Below are positions 7,183 to 8,654 of a DNA stretch of 8,654 nucleotides, piece by piece. Position numbers and translations under genes: made by a program. Each line of letters starts with the position of its first letter. Position 1 is the first letter of the stretch. Source of the DNA: Ignavibacteriales bacterium (lineage in GTDB: Bacteria; Bacteroidota; Ignavibacteria; UBA10030); NCBI GenBank assembly GCA_016218005.1, contig JACRFF010000219.1:1-8654 (forward strand), in the 5' to 3' direction. The notes under the pieces are model-generated. The model was not told the DNA's origin. It was given only the letters and a program-made list of their open reading frames with translations, and did no database searches.

Positions 7183-7210
7183 TGAAGAAGACAAGATTGC
7201 AACTTCTTCA
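7183..7210. repeat. Inverted repeat in the divergent control region
   Basis: TGAAGAAG (7183-7190) and CTTCTTCA (7203-7210) are perfect inverted copies separated by 12 bases. A related 9-base arm, AAGAAGTTG (7106-7114), overlaps the minus-strand -35 box by two bases and is the exact inverse of CAACTTCTT (7200-7208). The repeats lie between two divergent promoters in a 316-base gap (7015-7330) that otherwise holds no gene I can support. They could be operator half-sites or a simple hairpin; no regulator is known. The arms are purine/pyrimidine-biased, so chance is possible. Confidence 0.35.
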
Positions 7211-7243
7211 AAATACAAGGTCGACAAGATTTCTCTTCCCCCG

Positions 7244-7272
7244 TTGATTTTTGAATGGGAGTTGCGTATAAT
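7244..7272 (+). promoter_or_regulatory. Sigma70-type promoter for the PilT-like gene
   Basis: TTGATT (7244-7249), a 17-base spacer and a perfect TATAAT (7267-7272). Transcription would begin near 7279, about 52 bases before ATG 7331. Because the promoter lies inside the longer possible frame opening at TTG 7139, it argues that the protein starts at 7331. Confidence 0.65.
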
Positions 7273-7330
7273 CAGTCAACCCTCGACTTCCTTCAAGAGG
7301 AATCGTGCACTAAATACTGTGCTTTCACTG

Positions 7331-8647
7331 ATGGCATTGCAACCTCAAACACCTCAATCCCAAACCGCTTCTTCTACGACCGCCTCCACTGAACTTCAGG
7401 CCGCAATCAATGAAGCTCAGAAAATTTTAAGGGAAGTGGCGGCACAATTACCGGCGACCGTTACCGGTCTTGAGCGCCAAATGATGATTGGCGACATGCT
7501 CACGCGCATGGATGAAACCTCGAAGATCAAGTTGCTTTCTTTGACGAACAACTTCTTAACGAGGATGTTTGCCGTCAATGCGTCGGATATTGATATGGGT
7601 GGGTATGGTTCTCAAGGATTTATTTGGTACCGAATTTTTGGCGCGAAGAAGCCCGACCCGTCATTGAGCAAATATACCCCAGATGAAACAAATGTCCTGA
7701 TTCAAAGTCTCATCGGTGAACGTCAGCGCACATACCTGTATGAAAATCGGAATCTCGATTTTTCTCATATGATTCACGGGGAAAACGGTGAGTTCCGGCG
7801 TTTCCGCGCAGACGCATATTTTGACCTCGACCAATTAGCGCTCAATATGCGCGCCATCAACAACACCATTCGACCTTACAAGAATCTCGAACTTCATGCG
7901 AACGTTACTAAGGCGTTGAGTCTTGCCCACACGAAGGATGGGCTTGTGTTGGTTACCGGCATTACCGGGTCTGGAAAAAGCTCGACGCTTGATGCAATCA
8001 TTGACGCCAACAACCATAGTGTGGATGGCCATATTGTCATCATCGCGTCGCCAATCGAATACGTTCACAAGTCCGACAAGTGCATTATCCGCCACCGAGA
8101 AGTTGGGCGCGATGTTCTTTCCTTCAAGGATGGAGCGGTGCAGGCGCTTCGCCAAGACCCCGATATCATTATGGTGGGCGAGCTTCGTGATCCGCAGACG
8201 ATCCTGACTGCGCTAGAAATTACGGACTCAGGGCACAAAGTGTTTTCCACGCTTCATACAGCTTCAGCAGTCGAAAGTATCGACCGGATCATCGGTGAAA
8301 CGCCGTCGGTTGAACAAGAGCGTGTCCGCAATCGTCTTGCTGATACGATTCGATGCGTTATTTCGCAAAAGCTTGTGCCGAGCCTTGACGGAAAACGAGT
8401 TCTTGCGAAGGAGGTTTTGTTGGCGGTTCCTTCTGTTCGGGCGGCCATCAAGAACAACAATACCGGTGAGATTTATCAAATGATCACCGAAGGATTTGAG
8501 CAAGGTATGTTCACGATGGAACAAGACCTCAAGCGACTGTATACGCAGAAAAAAATTTCGCTGGAAAACGCTATGAACTACTCCAACAATAAACGGCGAT
8601 TGCAACAGCTCTTGCAAATGCAGCCAGGGACCGAAGCGCAAGCGTAG
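7331..8647 (+). CDS. pilT: PilT-like type IV pilus retraction ATPase with altered Asp box
   Basis: The protein has 438 residues against ~345-380 for usual PilT. PilT proteins are hexameric ATPases that depolymerise pili and drive twitching motility. Residues 1-22 are Gln/Ser/Thr-rich and ~23-82 are extra helix; then ASDID (84-88) stands where PilT has ASDLH. Walker A is GITGSGKSST (210-219, Lys216), Walker B DPDIIMVGELRD (276-287) and the His box SGHKVFSTLHT with His302 and His309. REVGRD keeps the arginines typical of the family. PSVRAAI (367-373) and the following YQMITEGFEQGM match the AIRNLIRE region and downstream part of PilT; no CxxC zinc site is present, so it is not PilB. The Asp box reads IASPIEY (residues 238-244) where TIEDPIEY is usual: Glu and Asp are replaced by Ala239 and Ser240. 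The ATG is chosen over the TTG at 7139 because a promoter lies between them and the extra 64 residues resemble no PilT. No Shine-Dalgarno. It is divergent from the minor-pilin-like operon. Confidence 0.88.
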   Translation: MALQPQTPQSQTASSTTASTELQAAINEAQKILREVAAQLPATVTGLERQMMIGDMLTRMDETSKIKLLSLTNNFLTRMFAVNASDIDMGGYGSQGFIWYRIFGAKKPDPSLSKYTPDETNVLIQSLIGERQRTYLYENRNLDFSHMIHGENGEFRRFRADAYFDLDQLALNMRAINNTIRPYKNLELHANVTKALSLAHTKDGLVLVTGITGSGKSSTLDAIIDANNHSVDGHIVIIASPIEYVHKSDKCIIRHREVGRDVLSFKDGAVQALRQDPDIIMVGELRDPQTILTALEITDSGHKVFSTLHTASAVESIDRIIGETPSVEQERVRNRLADTIRCVISQKLVPSLDGKRVLAKEVLLAVPSVRAAIKNNNTGEIYQMITEGFEQGMFTMEQDLKRLYTQKKISLENAMNYSNNKRRLQQLLQMQPGTEAQA

Positions 8648-8654
8648 TCTTGCC

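Noticed and set aside
7139..7330. N-terminal extension of the PilT-like protein from TTG 7139
   Set aside because: The 64 added residues have no family similarity, begin at a TTG without ribosome site, and contain a near-perfect promoter whose transcript would start downstream of that TTG.
1..8654. Search for CRISPR, insertion sequences, phage or defence genes and sigma54 pilin promoters
   Set aside because: No regular repeats, transposase or integrase motifs, nuclease or toxin signatures, or GG-N10-GC promoter in an intergenic region were seen.

Overview
The window is a type IV pilus / type II secretion-like assembly locus from a bacterium. It holds seven protein genes (the first cut by the window's left edge), one tRNA with a CAT anticodon, three well-formed sigma70-type promoters and a bidirectional terminator. 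The taxon cannot be fixed from this sequence. Base composition looks balanced. Most starts have no recognisable Shine-Dalgarno sequence, which recalls the Bacteroidota/Chlorobi/Ignavibacteria (FCB) side of the tree. However, the promoters follow the TTGACA-17-TATAAT pattern rather than the classical Bacteroidota TTTG/TAnnTTTG pattern. An FCB-group relative outside the core Bacteroidota is a tentative guess.

Layout, left to right. (1) 1-1188, plus: the C-terminal part of a probable GT-C-type membrane glycosyltransferase fused to TPR-like repeats. (2) 1240-1316, plus: tRNA with CAT anticodon, best read as lysidine-type tRNA-Ile2. (3) A promoter at 1355-1383 drives two plus-strand genes: a PilC/GspF platform protein (1519-2886) and a PilB/GspE assembly ATPase (2920-4713). 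They end at a strong hairpin (4741-4767) that serves both strands. (4) 7014 to 4792, minus: three tightly packed genes for small proteins with an N-terminal membrane helix. From promoter to terminator they resemble PilV/GspI, PilW/GspJ and PilX/GspK, the order of the minor pilins in known pilus-tip operons. (5) 7015-7330: a divergent control region with one promoter per direction and inverted repeats between them. (6) 7331-8647, plus: a PilT-like ATPase with an added N-terminal region and an altered Asp box.

How they would work together (family knowledge plus inference): the PilB-like ATPase, probably sensing c-di-GMP through an MshEN-like N-terminus, drives the PilC-like platform to extract pilin subunits. 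The three minor-pilin-like proteins would form the tip or initiation complex. The PilT-like protein would power or regulate retraction. The major pilin, prepilin peptidase, PilMNO and the secretin are not in the window.

The most interesting points are these. None of the three minor-pilin-like proteins has a canonical prepilin motif with Glu5. The PilT-like ATPase has Ala-Ser in place of the acidic Glu-Asp pair of the Asp box while its other ATPase motifs are intact. The PilC-like protein starts with what looks like a tandem copy of its own N-terminal module. I found no CRISPR, insertion sequence, phage or defence genes.
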